A stretch of 64,000 bases of DNA from assembly GCA_964447285.1 (NCBI GenBank), contig CAYURO010000020.1, forward strand, positions 19,285-83,284. Reading direction: 5' to 3'. Origin of the DNA: CAJBNH01 sp964447285. Lineage in GTDB: Bacteria; Myxococcota_A; UBA9042. The translations under genes and the position numbers were made by a program. The notes below the pieces were generated by a model. The model had not been told where the DNA came from. It saw only the letters and a list, made by a program, of their open reading frames with translations, and did no database searches. Shown in pieces: positions 42,997-51,794 of this stretch (position 1 is the first letter of the stretch; each line of letters begins with the position of its first letter).

Positions 42997-44136
42997 CTAC
43001 TTGCCCGGATACACCCACTGCATGCCGACGTTGTAGGCACCGGTGCCCAACTCGGCCAGCGGAAAGCGGAACACGACCCACTCGCCCTCGACCTTCGCGT
43101 TCGGGTGACCCTGAGCACCTGCGAGTACCGTCCCGCCAGCAACAGCCGCTGCATCACCCGGAACCCTGAGCGACAACTCAGCAAACGCAGCGGGCAAGAC
43201 GTCGAAGCGGATGCCGCCGTCCTCCAACACCGGCGACACCGCAACCGGCACGCCATCGACCAGCGCCTGCACTGCGGGCAGGGCCGAGAGCGACGCGCCC
43301 GACAGCGGCTCGGTGAACGAAAACACCAGGTAGCCCGCGCCGTTGCCCTTGTCGACCACCCGAGCCCTGTCGAGCATGGGCCGACTGGAGGTGTAGAAGT
43401 CGTGCACCGTTGGTGCGTCCAGAAAGTGGTTCGCGAGCGTCACGGTCCGGCAGTCCAGCAACGACTGGCTCTCGCCGGGCAGAACGGTCACGCGATAGGC
43501 CTTTCCGGCAAGCAGCGGTGTCTTGGGCGTCAGGTACAGGTCCTCGAGCCTGTCGTCCTTGGGAGAGGCAAACGGCGTACCGATGTCGTAATCGACCGCC
43601 GCACCCGTCGCCAGATCGGTCAACACGAACAGCGCCCGGATGGCCTGATGGCCCTTGACCGGATCCTTCAGCAGCGACGCGAACTTGGCCATCGGAGGGA
43701 CCATGCCCACCCCTGCCGGCATTGCCCGCAGGACAAGCGGCGTTTCGGGATCGCGGTTCGTCTGCAGGGCTCCCGCCGGGTCGGCAAGCGCCACGCGCGG
43801 AAACGTCAGGGGCTTCAGGTACGCGCACTGGCCCACCAGCGCATGCCAGTCGGCCATGTCGAGGACGTAGCGGTCGCTCGTGCACTGCAGCCGGCCGTTC
43901 TGGCACTTGGGGAGTAGCAGCGTGTCGCCGCCGCAGGTGCCGCATGTGTACTTGCCGTCCCAGGTGGTCGGTGGCTCGCTCCCGTCGCAGGGCACGATCG
44001 GCGCCCCGGCAGCACCGTCGCCGACGGGCTTGACCACCTCGCCCAAGGGGGCCGCCTTGTCCGACGGTTCCGTGCTGCAGGCGGTCAAGAGCAGCGGTAC
44101 AAAAACCATCAGGTACAGCAAGTTGCGGGTGGGCAT
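42997..44136 (-). CDS. Lipoprotein with Cys pairs, unknown function
   Basis: 379 residues. Signal peptide with lipobox LLTAC (Cys20); GGAGG 8 bases upstream. A short linker is followed by CGTCGGDTLLLPKC and a second Cys pair. The rest (about 110-379) is beta-rich, with possible immunoglobulin-like segments (TEPLSGASLSALPAVQALVDG split over two strands). It looks like a surface or outer-membrane carrier of a binding domain. It is 89 bases upstream of the radical SAM gene on the same strand. No family recognised. Confidence 0.72.
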   Translation of the reverse strand: MPTRNLLYLMVFVPLLLTACSTEPSDKAAPLGEVVKPVGDGAAGAPIVPCDGSEPPTTWDGKYTCGTCGGDTLLLPKCQNGRLQCTSDRYVLDMADWHALVGQCAYLKPLTFPRVALADPAGALQTNRDPETPLVLRAMPAGVGMVPPMAKFASLLKDPVKGHQAIRALFVLTDLATGAAVDYDIGTPFASPKDDRLEDLYLTPKTPLLAGKAYRVTVLPGESQSLLDCRTVTLANHFLDAPTVHDFYTSSRPMLDRARVVDKGNGAGYLVFSFTEPLSGASLSALPAVQALVDGVPVAVSPVLEDGGIRFDVLPAAFAELSLRVPGDAAAVAGGTVLAGAQGHPNAKVEGEWVVFRFPLAELGTGAYNVGMQWVYPGK

Positions 44137-44556
44137 GGGGGGAGCCTCCGGTGGATGCCTCCATGGTGCGCGCTACGCAGGGCAGGAGCAACAGTGCAGG
44201 TTCCACCAGCCATCGACGTTGCTTGCCGCGGCGAATTCCTTGGGCGGACGACAAGGGAGGGTCAGGGCGGTCGCAAGAAGAATCACGGACCTGCGCCCCT
44301 CCCCCTCGCTGCCGCGCCTCCCCCTCCCCATTCTGTACTATTTTCGAAGTGTTTGATGATCTCGCTGGCGGAATGTGGATGGGGATTCTCCCGACCGGAC
44401 GTGACGCTTTGGGGCGCGACGTCGCATCCTGAACGGTGACCGCGAGGACTTGGCCCACCGCTGACCCGTGTCCGTCAGGCGCCGGCCGGGCCAGAGTGCT
44501 GTCGATGGTGAACCGGGAGCCCCCTCCCTATTGCGCCACGGAAATCACAAGAGGTT
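44137..44556. other. Intergenic region without a convincing gene
   Basis: 420 bases between the 5' end of the lipoprotein gene (minus) and the 3' end of the amidase-like gene (minus). Several short plus-strand frames exist but lack ribosome sites and conserved composition. On the minus strand an AT-richer stretch near 44330-44365 (containing AAAATAGTACAGAAT when reversed) could carry the lipoprotein promoter. No hairpin terminator with a T run was seen after the amidase-like gene. Confidence 0.5.
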
Positions 44557-45639
44557 TCAATGAGTCGCGCAATGGGGAGGGGGCGCGCGGCAGCGGGGGG
44601 CGGGGCGCACCGGCCCGCACGTCGGCGCCTCGGTCGCCGGTACAGCGCACGTAAGGATCGGCCCCTGTTCGTCCGCAACCTGCAGCCGCGCCTCGCCCGC
44701 CTCGCCCAGCCACCGCAGCTTGGACGACCGATACCCGTTCAATTCCAAAGCGTACCATCCCTTGGTCCCACGCACCGCCAGGAACTTCCGTTCGATGCGT
44801 GTACACCCCCGGCCGCCGTCCAGAGCCAACAGCCGCGCCTGCACGCCCGTTCGCCGGTCGTCGATCGCCTGCACCGTCTGCAACGCCCCGATCGGTATCG
44901 GTTCCTCGCACGGCCGGTCCCAGCGCAGGCCCGCCCGCATCGCCTCCAGATCCACCACGGGTCCGTCGAGCGGCACCGGGGCCAGCGGGTCCTGCCAGTC
45001 GGCCAGCGCAACCGAGGTCTTGGTCCGCAACCGATACGCCAGCCGGTCGAACGGAAAGAACTTGCCGGGGCACAAGGTAAACGTGCCGTCGACGCGGGTG
45101 TTGGTCGTCACGCGGTCGGCCGGGATGCCGTAGACGGTCATCAGGCGACGGATCAGCGACTCGGTGGCGACCATCTGCGCGGGCGAGGGCGCCTTGAGGT
45201 GCAGCACGCCCTGCAGCGACACGGTGATGGCGGTCGGCGCGCGGTCGGGATGTACGACGTGGATCGACTGCGCGCGGTACTGCCAGCGACCGATTTGGAT
45301 GGCGCCATCGGGGGCCGACCCGCCGTTGCCGATCAGGAAGTGGTACTGGATGCCCAGCGGATCGTCGAAGCGCTTGCCGTGCCAGTGGTGGATGGCCTTG
45401 AGCGAGTCGTGCGCGCCGGCTGTGTGGTGGATCACGATGTAGCGCCAACGCGAGTCGCGTGGGTCCTTGTCGATGGCGGCGACCAGCGTGGCGTTGGTGG
45501 CGGCGACCCGGACTGCGGCGTTCGGCTTGGCCCATGCGCTTGGAATTGTGGCGAAAAGCAAGATCCCGGCGAGCAAGAGTCGGCCCAGGCGCGGGTGCGC
45601 GAGGCAAACGGAAGCGCGGACCGGTGTGGGTCGGCTCAT
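44557..45639 (-). CDS. Secreted N-acetylmuramoyl-L-alanine amidase-like protein, one zinc ligand apparently missing
   Basis: 360 residues from the ATG at 45637-45639. Signal peptide to about residue 37 (SAWA). The amidase_2/PGRP-like domain has YIVIHHTAG near 69-76, YHFLIGNGG and the closing LCPGKFF near 190. Family members cut the lactyl-amide bond of peptidoglycan with a His-His-Cys zinc site. Here the first His and the Cys are present, but the twenty residues before CPG contain no His where the second ligand usually sits. It may therefore bind wall fragments rather than cut them. The C-terminal 130 residues hold several Cys and are unassigned. Confidence 0.8.
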   Translation of the reverse strand: MSRPTPVRASVCLAHPRLGRLLLAGILLFATIPSAWAKPNAAVRVAATNATLVAAIDKDPRDSRWRYIVIHHTAGAHDSLKAIHHWHGKRFDDPLGIQYHFLIGNGGSAPDGAIQIGRWQYRAQSIHVVHPDRAPTAITVSLQGVLHLKAPSPAQMVATESLIRRLMTVYGIPADRVTTNTRVDGTFTLCPGKFFPFDRLAYRLRTKTSVALADWQDPLAPVPLDGPVVDLEAMRAGLRWDRPCEEPIPIGALQTVQAIDDRRTGVQARLLALDGGRGCTRIERKFLAVRGTKGWYALELNGYRSSKLRWLGEAGEARLQVADEQGPILTCAVPATEAPTCGPVRPAPRCRAPPPHCATH

Positions 45640-45769
45640 GCAGGTAGGACGGGCGAGTTTGGGATTCGGTTCACGCACGCTCGACGATTGCATTGCAGTC
45701 CGGCCCCCGGGGTTTCCGACCACGCTCCCCCTCCCACACAGCAGCGGTCTTCGCAAGAATTGCTTCGAC

Positions 45770-45824
45770 TTGACAAGGTGATGCATCAACAGAGTTGACG
45801 GTCGTGTGACGCATTCGACATAGA
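45770..45824 (+). promoter_or_regulatory. Candidate sigma70-type promoter with palindrome, upstream of the RCC1-type gene
   Basis: TTGACG (45795-45800) and CATAGA (45819-45824) are separated by 18 bases, a plausible -35/-10 pair 80 bases before the ATG at 45904. A second TTGACA sits at 45770-45775. Between them TGATGCATCA (45779-45788) is a perfect palindrome, placed where an operator would overlap or abut the promoter. Confidence 0.35.
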
Positions 45825-45903
45825 TCGACGAAATCGTTGCATCGCCCGACGTCACCAGCCGTGACGAAGTCGACGCAAGCCATCGAGGGGGGAGAGGTTG
45901 ATC

Positions 45904-47214
45904 ATGAGGAGTTGGAATCACTTGGTCTGGACGGCCGTCGCCGTGTCGTTGTGGGCGTGCGGGGGCGGTGACGGCGCGACTGCCGGCGGCCAGGACGCCG
46001 CGGTGACCCAGGACACGACAGGCGGCGGGACCGATGCGGCGGGGGACACCTCGGCCGATACCGCTGCGGACACGGCGTTGGACCTCATCGAAGACACCGC
46101 CCAAGACATCGCGACCATCGATGTCGCAGAGGACACGGTCGCGCCCGACGTCGCCGAAGACACCGCCGCGCCCGACACCAGCACGCCCAGCTACCCCGCC
46201 GCGACCCGCGTCGTGATCGGCCGCAACTTCAATGGCGCCAATGCCACCATCTGCATCTTCCGCCAGGACGCCGAGCCGTGGTGCTGGGGCTGGGACATTC
46301 AGGGACAGGTGTTCGGCAAGGGCACCGCGGGCTTGGTCACAGCCCAGCCGCTGGCCTTGCCGGACGTCGCCGACTTCGCCGCCAGCAACGCCGCCGCGTG
46401 CGCTTTGAAGAAGGACGGGACGCTGTGGTGCGTGGGCGACGCCAACATGCCCGGCACCGGCAACAACGCGCCGTGGACGCAGGTGACGCTGCCCAACTCG
46501 CCGACGCTGAAGGCGATCTTCGCGGGCCACTCCGGCTTCGCGGCGCTCGCGACCAACGGCGACGTGTACGGCTTCGGCTACTCGCTCGGCTTCGGCGCGC
46601 CATTTGCCGACGGCCCGAAGCTGATCGACTCGAATGTGGCCCAGGTGCTGTCGGGGCTGGCCGCCACGGTGTTCCTGAAGGACACGCAGCCCGATACCCT
46701 GCTCGGCAACCTGGGGTGGGAGGTCCCGAACTACAACGAGGCGACGCCCGTCGCCGCGCCGTTCGACATCGCCGGCGGCAACCCCGGGTGGGACAGCACC
46801 GTGCTGCTGGCCAAGGACGGCGGGCTGTGGGGCATCGGCCGCAACGACAACAAGCTGACGGCGGAGTTGGGCGCGTGGAAGGAGTGGAAGCAGCTTCCCG
46901 CCATTCCCGGCGTCGTCGAGGTCGTGACCCACTCGATGGGCGCGTGCGCGTTGCTCGGCTCGGGCGAGGTCCATTGCTTCGGCATGGCCGGCATGCCGCT
47001 CGGGCGACCGCCCGTGGGCGACGGCCACCAGACGGCCGGCGCGGTCCAGTTCAACGGCCAGCCGCTGACCGGCATCGCCCACATCTACGGCGGCATGAGC
47101 ACGATGATCGCGCTCGGCAAGGATGGCTCGGTGTGGTTCTGGGGCTTCGGACCGGCCCCGACCGGCGGATCCGGCGGCTGGCCGGTCATGAAGATCTACC
47201 CGCCCGCGACTTGA
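45904..47214 (+). CDS. RCC1-repeat lipoprotein with Asp-rich linker
   Basis: 436 residues; GGAGAGG lies just before, fixing the ATG at 45904 rather than the TTG at 45898. Lipobox SLWAC (Cys19), then about 75 residues of Asp/Ala/Thr-rich linker with DTAxD repeats. The remainder (about 100-436) holds repeats such as CALKKDGTLWCVGD and IALGKDGSVWFWGFG, characteristic of RCC1/BNR-type seven-bladed propellers. A surface-tethered binding propeller is likely. The linker type is shared with the Cys-rich lipoproteins at the left end. Convergent with the cupin gene. Confidence 0.87.
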   Translation: MRSWNHLVWTAVAVSLWACGGGDGATAGGQDAAVTQDTTGGGTDAAGDTSADTAADTALDLIEDTAQDIATIDVAEDTVAPDVAEDTAAPDTSTPSYPAATRVVIGRNFNGANATICIFRQDAEPWCWGWDIQGQVFGKGTAGLVTAQPLALPDVADFAASNAAACALKKDGTLWCVGDANMPGTGNNAPWTQVTLPNSPTLKAIFAGHSGFAALATNGDVYGFGYSLGFGAPFADGPKLIDSNVAQVLSGLAATVFLKDTQPDTLLGNLGWEVPNYNEATPVAAPFDIAGGNPGWDSTVLLAKDGGLWGIGRNDNKLTAELGAWKEWKQLPAIPGVVEVVTHSMGACALLGSGEVHCFGMAGMPLGRPPVGDGHQTAGAVQFNGQPLTGIAHIYGGMSTMIALGKDGSVWFWGFGPAPTGGSGGWPVMKIYPPAT

Positions 47215-47233
47215 CCCCGCGACCGCGTGGGTC
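47213..47233. terminator. Possible hairpin between convergent RCC1 and cupin genes
   Basis: GACCC (47213-47217) and GGGTC (47229-47233) pair around an 11-base GC-rich loop that can itself partly pair. It overlaps the RCC1 stop codon and lies 16 bases from the end of the cupin gene. No T run follows on either strand, so this is weak. Confidence 0.25.
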
Positions 47234-47248
47234 CCGGGCCGCGCCGCG

Positions 47249-47647
47249 TCACCTCCAGGCGGCCGGCTCGCGGTACTCAGTCGCAAACACATCCCGCTCG
47301 ACCACGAATGCCGTCCCGGTAAAGGGGCCATCGGGGCAGAAGCCGGTGTGCGGCGTCTCGATCAGCACCGGCTGGCCCTGCTGCAGCTCGAGTTCGCGCG
47401 TGCCCCCCTGCCCATCGGACAGCAACAGCGTCAACCGCCCGCGGATCAACAGGAACAGCTCGGGGCAGGTGTGCTTCTCCAACTCCGTGACGTCGGCCGC
47501 GCACGTCGCCTCGGGGGCGTACAGCCCGGCCCGCCAGTGGTCCGCGTCGCCGCACACGACCTGCCACACCTGACGGTCCGTGGCCTGCAGCAGCATGTCG
47601 GGTGTGACTTGGGGAAACGACGGGGGAAACACCTGCACGTGGCGCAT
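47249..47647 (-). CDS. Cupin-domain protein
   Basis: 132 residues from the ATG at 47645-47647, with GGAG nine bases upstream; a start at 47683 is possible. The core matches an RmlC-like cupin: HTCPELFLLIRGRLTLLL for motif one, then PVLIETPHTGFCPDG for motif two. His residues are present in both motifs and could bind a metal. Cupins serve as isomerases, dioxygenases, or sugar or metal sensors; no choice is possible from this sequence. Cytoplasmic, single gene. It lies 36 bases after the small membrane protein gene on the same strand. Confidence 0.85.
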   Translation of the reverse strand: MRHVQVFPPSFPQVTPDMLLQATDRQVWQVVCGDADHWRAGLYAPEATCAADVTELEKHTCPELFLLIRGRLTLLLSDGQGGTRELELQQGQPVLIETPHTGFCPDGPFTGTAFVVERDVFATEYREPAAWR

Positions 47648-47683
47648 GGCGGTGGGCTCCGGGGCGAAGAAGTCTAGGCGCAA

Positions 47684-47908
47684 TCAGTCCTTGGGACGGC
47701 CGACCCACCCGATGGCGGTAAACAGCACGCCGGCGACCGACATGATGGCGCCCCACCACAGCGCGGGCTTGGTCTCGGACAGCACGGTCGGCCGCGCGCT
47801 GCCCATCAGGCCCGCGACGATGACGAGCACGCCATAGGTCAGCAGGATGACGCCGACGAAGAACCAGATCGGCATGGGTTCGGCAGACTTGGGGGTGGTC
47901 GGTTCCAT
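47684..47908 (-). CDS. 74-aa two-helix membrane protein next to sodium/solute symporter
   Basis: 74 residues with two membrane helices: about 13-34 (IWFFVGVILLTYGVLVIVAG) and about 50-69 (ALWWGAIMSVAGVLFTAIGW). Both ends are charged. AGAGGAA lies upstream of the ATG at 47906-47908. It follows the symporter gene after 29 bases on the same strand, so it is most likely cotranscribed and may be a small accessory subunit of that transporter. Small two-helix proteins of this type occur beside SSS-family symporters in other bacteria. Confidence 0.75.
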   Translation of the reverse strand: MEPTTPKSAEPMPIWFFVGVILLTYGVLVIVAGLMGSARPTVLSETKPALWWGAIMSVAGVLFTAIGWVGRPKD

Positions 47909-47937
47909 GGGATTCCTCTCTCGGGCGGGCAAAGGGC

Positions 47938-49617
47938 CTACCAGAACCAGACGTTGAGGGCGACGAGCACGATGAAGCTGGCCGCGGCCCAGACCGCAGG
48001 CCGGCCGTACCACGCGACCTGGCTGTCGTCGGTGTCGGGCGTCAGGCCCTTGACCAGGCCGACCAACTCCGCGTCGGTCTTGGGCTTGGTGACGAACGTC
48101 AGCGCGACGGTCACGCCGAAGCACACGACCCACGCCCAGATGGCCTGCCACAAGTTGCGCGTCATGTCGGACGGGTTGTCGGCAAAGGTCAGGGTGTGGG
48201 CGAGCTCGGGCGAGATGGCCTTGAGCTTGAAGCCCAGGAAGATCGAGAACGAGGCGATCATGCCGGCGATCAGGCCGTAGAAGGCCGCGGTCGACGTCGT
48301 GCGCTTCCAGAACATGCCCAGCAGCATGGTCGCGAACAAGGGTGCGTTGACCCAAGAGAAGATCGCCTGGATGTAGTCCATGATCGCGTTGAACTGCATG
48401 GCCAGATAGGCGGTGCCGATGCTGAGCAGGATGCCCACGATCGTCATGATGCGGCCGACCTTCAGCAGGTGCGCGTCGGTCGCGTCCTTCTTGATGACGG
48501 CGCGGTAGATGTCGTACGTGAAGACGGTGTTGAAGGCGCTGACGTTGCCCGCCTGGCCCGCCATGAAGCCGGCGAGCAGGGCGGTGATGCCCAGGCCGAC
48601 CAGACCTTCCGGGTAGTAGCGCACGATCAGCAGCGGCAACGCCGCGTCGTACCACGTCTTGCTGGCGTCCATCGGGTCGGCGGGCATGACGAAGCTGCCG
48701 TCGCCGCGGGCTGCGAGCTTGTAGGCCACCAGACCCGCGACCACGACGATGAAGGGCAGCGCCATCTTGAAGAACGAGGCGGTGATGGGTGTCAGGCGCG
48801 CCGACCGCAAGTCCTTGGACGAGAACGCCCTTTGCACGACCAGGAAGTCGGTGGTCCAGTAGCCGAACGACAGCACGAAGCCCAGGCCCATCACGATGCC
48901 CGGCCAGGTGACGCCCATCGCGTTCTGCGACGAGTCGCCGGTGGTCGCCCACAACGACGCCATGGCCGGTGGCAGGCCCGCGAAGACCTGCTCGACGCCG
49001 CCCATCTCCATCACGCCCAGCACCGACACCAGGAACAGGCCGGCCCAGATGAGGAAGAACTGGACGATCTCGGTGAAGATCGCGCTCATCAGGCCGCCCA
49101 GCGTGATGTAGCAGGCAATCGCCGCGGCCGAGACCCACATCGACACGTTCCAGCCCCAGCCCAGCAGCACGTTGAAGACCAGCGCCATCAGGTACAGGTT
49201 GATGCCGCTCATCAGCAACGTCATGATCGCAAACGAGAACGCATTCAACAGGCGCGACCGTTCGTCGAACCGCAGCAGCAGGTACCCGGGCACTGAGTGG
49301 ATCTTGCTGGAGTAGTAGAAGGGCATCATGTAGAGGCCCAGGAACAGCATCGCCGGGATCGCGCCGATCCAATAGAACTGCGACACGAGCATGCCGTACT
49401 TCATCGTGCCGCCGGTCCACCCGAGGATCTCGAGTGCGCCCAGATTGGCCGACAGGAACGCCAACCCCGCGACCCAGGACGAGTTTCTGCGTCCGGCCAG
49501 GAAGAAGTCTTCTCCCGTCGTGGTGAAACGACGCAAGTACAGGCCGATGCCGATGATGGCGACGAAGTACAGGCCGATGATGGCCCAGTCGATGGGGGCA
49601 AGCTGGATGGTGTGCAT
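47938..49617 (-). CDS. Sodium:solute symporter (SSS family)
   Basis: 559 residues with about 13-14 membrane helices. The N terminus has DWAIIGLYFVAIIGIGLYLRR, then RNSSWVAGLAFLSANLGALE. The core has GYWTTDFLVVQRAFSSKD and GFMAGQAGNVSAFNTVFTYD, all typical of SGLT/PutP-type sodium symporters. It would import a sugar, amino acid or similar solute with Na+. The substrate cannot be assigned. Start at the ATG complementary to 49615-49617. Partner 74-aa membrane protein downstream. Confidence 0.92.
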   Translation of the reverse strand: MHTIQLAPIDWAIIGLYFVAIIGIGLYLRRFTTTGEDFFLAGRRNSSWVAGLAFLSANLGALEILGWTGGTMKYGMLVSQFYWIGAIPAMLFLGLYMMPFYYSSKIHSVPGYLLLRFDERSRLLNAFSFAIMTLLMSGINLYLMALVFNVLLGWGWNVSMWVSAAAIACYITLGGLMSAIFTEIVQFFLIWAGLFLVSVLGVMEMGGVEQVFAGLPPAMASLWATTGDSSQNAMGVTWPGIVMGLGFVLSFGYWTTDFLVVQRAFSSKDLRSARLTPITASFFKMALPFIVVVAGLVAYKLAARGDGSFVMPADPMDASKTWYDAALPLLIVRYYPEGLVGLGITALLAGFMAGQAGNVSAFNTVFTYDIYRAVIKKDATDAHLLKVGRIMTIVGILLSIGTAYLAMQFNAIMDYIQAIFSWVNAPLFATMLLGMFWKRTTSTAAFYGLIAGMIASFSIFLGFKLKAISPELAHTLTFADNPSDMTRNLWQAIWAWVVCFGVTVALTFVTKPKTDAELVGLVKGLTPDTDDSQVAWYGRPAVWAAASFIVLVALNVWFW

Positions 49618-49843
49618 GCGGGCTCCGGCACTGTGAAGGGTGGCGGGACGGAGCGGTCGGCGCCCGTTGGTGGGGCGGCCCGGGGACTGGGGCGAGTGTA
49701 GGCCCGGTCGGCCCCGAGGTCCAACCCATGGCATTGATGGAAGGCCCGGGATGTGCGAGGTTGTGCACGTCGTCGTCCGCAGACTCTGACGTCGCTGGTT
49801 TCGCTCCTTGGCCCGCCGGTCCCCCCCCGTTTCGGAGTCCCGC

Positions 49844-51526
49844 ATGTTCGTCTTCCCCATCCCCCTGTTCCGCCGCCCTGCGACCTTGTGTGCTGCGCTG
49901 ATCCTGATGGCCCTCGCCACGCACGGTTGCGGGGACGTTGCCAGCCCGGTGCTGCAAGGCGACGACGTGGTCGGGGGTGACACGGATGCCACCGACGAGG
50001 TCGCCGGCGCGTGCACGACCGACCAGGACTGTTTGGCCGACGGGCTGGTGTGTGACGTCGAGTCGGGCGCGTGCGTCCAGTGCCGCGCCGCCACCGACTG
50101 CCCGGGAGACACCGATCAGTGCCTCAACCTGAAGTGCGTGGCGCGGACCCCGTGCAAGTCCGACAAGCAGTGCTTGGATCAGAGTTTTGTGTGCGACGAC
50201 AAGGCGGGTTTCTGCGTGGCGTGCTTGACCGATGCCGACTGCGGCGAGCTGCTGTGCAAGGCCAACCAGTGCGTCGCGCCGCCGCCGTCCTGCGTCAGCT
50301 CGAAGGACTGCAAACCCTTCAACCAGGTCTGCAACAAGACCGCCGGCTATTGCGTGGACTGCAACACGGATGCGGACTGCCCGTCGAGCGCGTTTTGCAG
50401 CAGCGGCGTGTGCGCGCCCGATGTGTGCAAGGCCGACGAGCACGCCTGTCCATCGGCGAACGTGTCGGCGGTCTGCACGGCGAACGGCTCGAATTTCGTC
50501 GAGACCCAGTGTGCACAGGGCGAGGTTTGCGATCTGGGCACATGCTGGAAGGTCGTGTGCACGCCCGGCGATGTGTGGTGTTTGGCGGGCAACGTCGCGC
50601 AGTGCAACAAGCTGGGCACCGACAATTTCCAGAAGGAGATCTGCGGGGCAGAGAGCATATGCAAGACCGGCAAGTGCCAGATGAAGCTGTGCGAGCCCGG
50701 CGTCAGCCAGTGCGCGGGCGCCACCGTACGGACCTGCGACGCCGAGGGGTTGGCCTGGACCTACAAGGCCTGCGCCCCCGCAAGCAGCGGCAAGCCTGCC
50801 GAAGTCTGCGTCGTCGGCACCCTGGGGCCCACCTGCGCGGTGCCGGCGTGCACGGCAGGGCAGTCCTTCTGCGCGGGGACGCTTGCCTACAACTGCTCGA
50901 ACGACGGCATGCAGACCACCCTGGTCGGCGACTGCAGCAAGCCCGCCGCCGACGGCAAGCCGCAGCTGTGCATGAACGGCCAATGCGTCGCGCAGAAGTG
51001 CACGCCCGGCAGCCAGACCTGCGCAGACGGCCAGACGCTGGCCAAGTGCAAGGCCGACGGCACCGGCTACGACAACACCCCCTGCGGCGCCAACATGGGG
51101 TGCGAGGTCGACCAGTGCAAGGCAGCGGTCTGCACGCCCGGGGCGACCTTGTGCTCCGGCACGGTCGTAGAGCTCTGCAACGGTTCTGGCACCGCCAAGA
51201 CACCGGTCAAGGACTGCAAGACCACCTCGCAGGCGTGCAAGGACGGCGGTTGCGTCGATTTCGTCTGTCCAGCGGGCGCGGTCGCTTGTCAGGGCGGCAA
51301 GAAGGCCGCGTGCTCGGCCGACGGCATGGCGTGGACGATGACCGATTGCCCCAGCGGTGAGACGTGCGCGGCCGGAGCGTGCAAGTTACTGATCTGCAAG
51401 CCGAGCCAGCTGTCGTGCGACGGAAACTCGGTTGTGAAGTGCGACTCGACCGGCACTACGCAGCAGGTGCTCGAAAAGTGCGGCGACACCGGCAAGACCT
51501 GCATGTCCGGTGTTTGTGTGAAGTAG
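49844..51526 (+). CDS. Cys-rich repeat lipoprotein (long all-disulfide stalk)
   Basis: 560 residues from the ATG at 49844; GGAG 6 bases upstream. Hydrophobic N terminus with a lipobox-like ATHGC (Cys29), a short acidic linker, then about 500 residues of short Cys units. The first part has CxxDxDCxxxxxC units (TTDQDCLADGLVC); the second has longer CxPGxxxC...CxADG repeats, for example CTPGSQTCADG. No DGNPCT or MopE motif and no catalytic residue. Probably an extended surface protein. It is the first of the surface genes running to 63418. Confidence 0.85.
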   Translation: MFVFPIPLFRRPATLCAALILMALATHGCGDVASPVLQGDDVVGGDTDATDEVAGACTTDQDCLADGLVCDVESGACVQCRAATDCPGDTDQCLNLKCVARTPCKSDKQCLDQSFVCDDKAGFCVACLTDADCGELLCKANQCVAPPPSCVSSKDCKPFNQVCNKTAGYCVDCNTDADCPSSAFCSSGVCAPDVCKADEHACPSANVSAVCTANGSNFVETQCAQGEVCDLGTCWKVVCTPGDVWCLAGNVAQCNKLGTDNFQKEICGAESICKTGKCQMKLCEPGVSQCAGATVRTCDAEGLAWTYKACAPASSGKPAEVCVVGTLGPTCAVPACTAGQSFCAGTLAYNCSNDGMQTTLVGDCSKPAADGKPQLCMNGQCVAQKCTPGSQTCADGQTLAKCKADGTGYDNTPCGANMGCEVDQCKAAVCTPGATLCSGTVVELCNGSGTAKTPVKDCKTTSQACKDGGCVDFVCPAGAVACQGGKKAACSADGMAWTMTDCPSGETCAAGACKLLICKPSQLSCDGNSVVKCDSTGTTQQVLEKCGDTGKTCMSGVCVK

Positions 51527-51667
51527 CCCGTGCGCCGGCCCCGCGAGTCTCTCGGGGAGCGGTAATCCCTTAGAATTGAATCCCGAACGGATGATCTCGC
51601 GGAAATGCGCGCTGGCCATCGGGGCGCCGTGCGTTCGCCTGTGGTGCACCCGCGTGTCCTGTCTTCC

Positions 51668-51681
51668 GGGGGGGGGGGGGG
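51668..51681 (+). repeat. Run of 14 G, 113 bp upstream of the OmpA/TSP3 gene
   Basis: Fourteen consecutive G residues lie in the 268-base gap between the Cys-rich lipoprotein gene and the OmpA/TSP3 gene. Runs of this length vary by slippage in other bacteria and can switch promoters. A consensus or sequencing error is also possible, because such runs are hard to read. Confidence 0.9.
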
Positions 51682-51794
51682 CACCGACGCCCCATGGAAT
51701 AACCGGGAAATTTTGTGGTCGCGCCACCGTTTATGGATCATGATTCCGCTCGGAAACCCGTGTTCCTGTATCCGACGGCTCGAGAGGTTGGCCC

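Noticed and set aside
44151..44432. 93-aa plus-strand frame in the intergenic region
   Set aside because: No ribosome site, low-complexity Ser/Arg/Pro composition and no partner gene; treated as noise.
51539..51557. Hairpin-like CCCCGCGAG/CTCGGGG after the Cys-rich lipoprotein gene
   Set aside because: Only four contiguous pairs around a three-base loop, with a mismatch and no T run; too weak to call a terminator.
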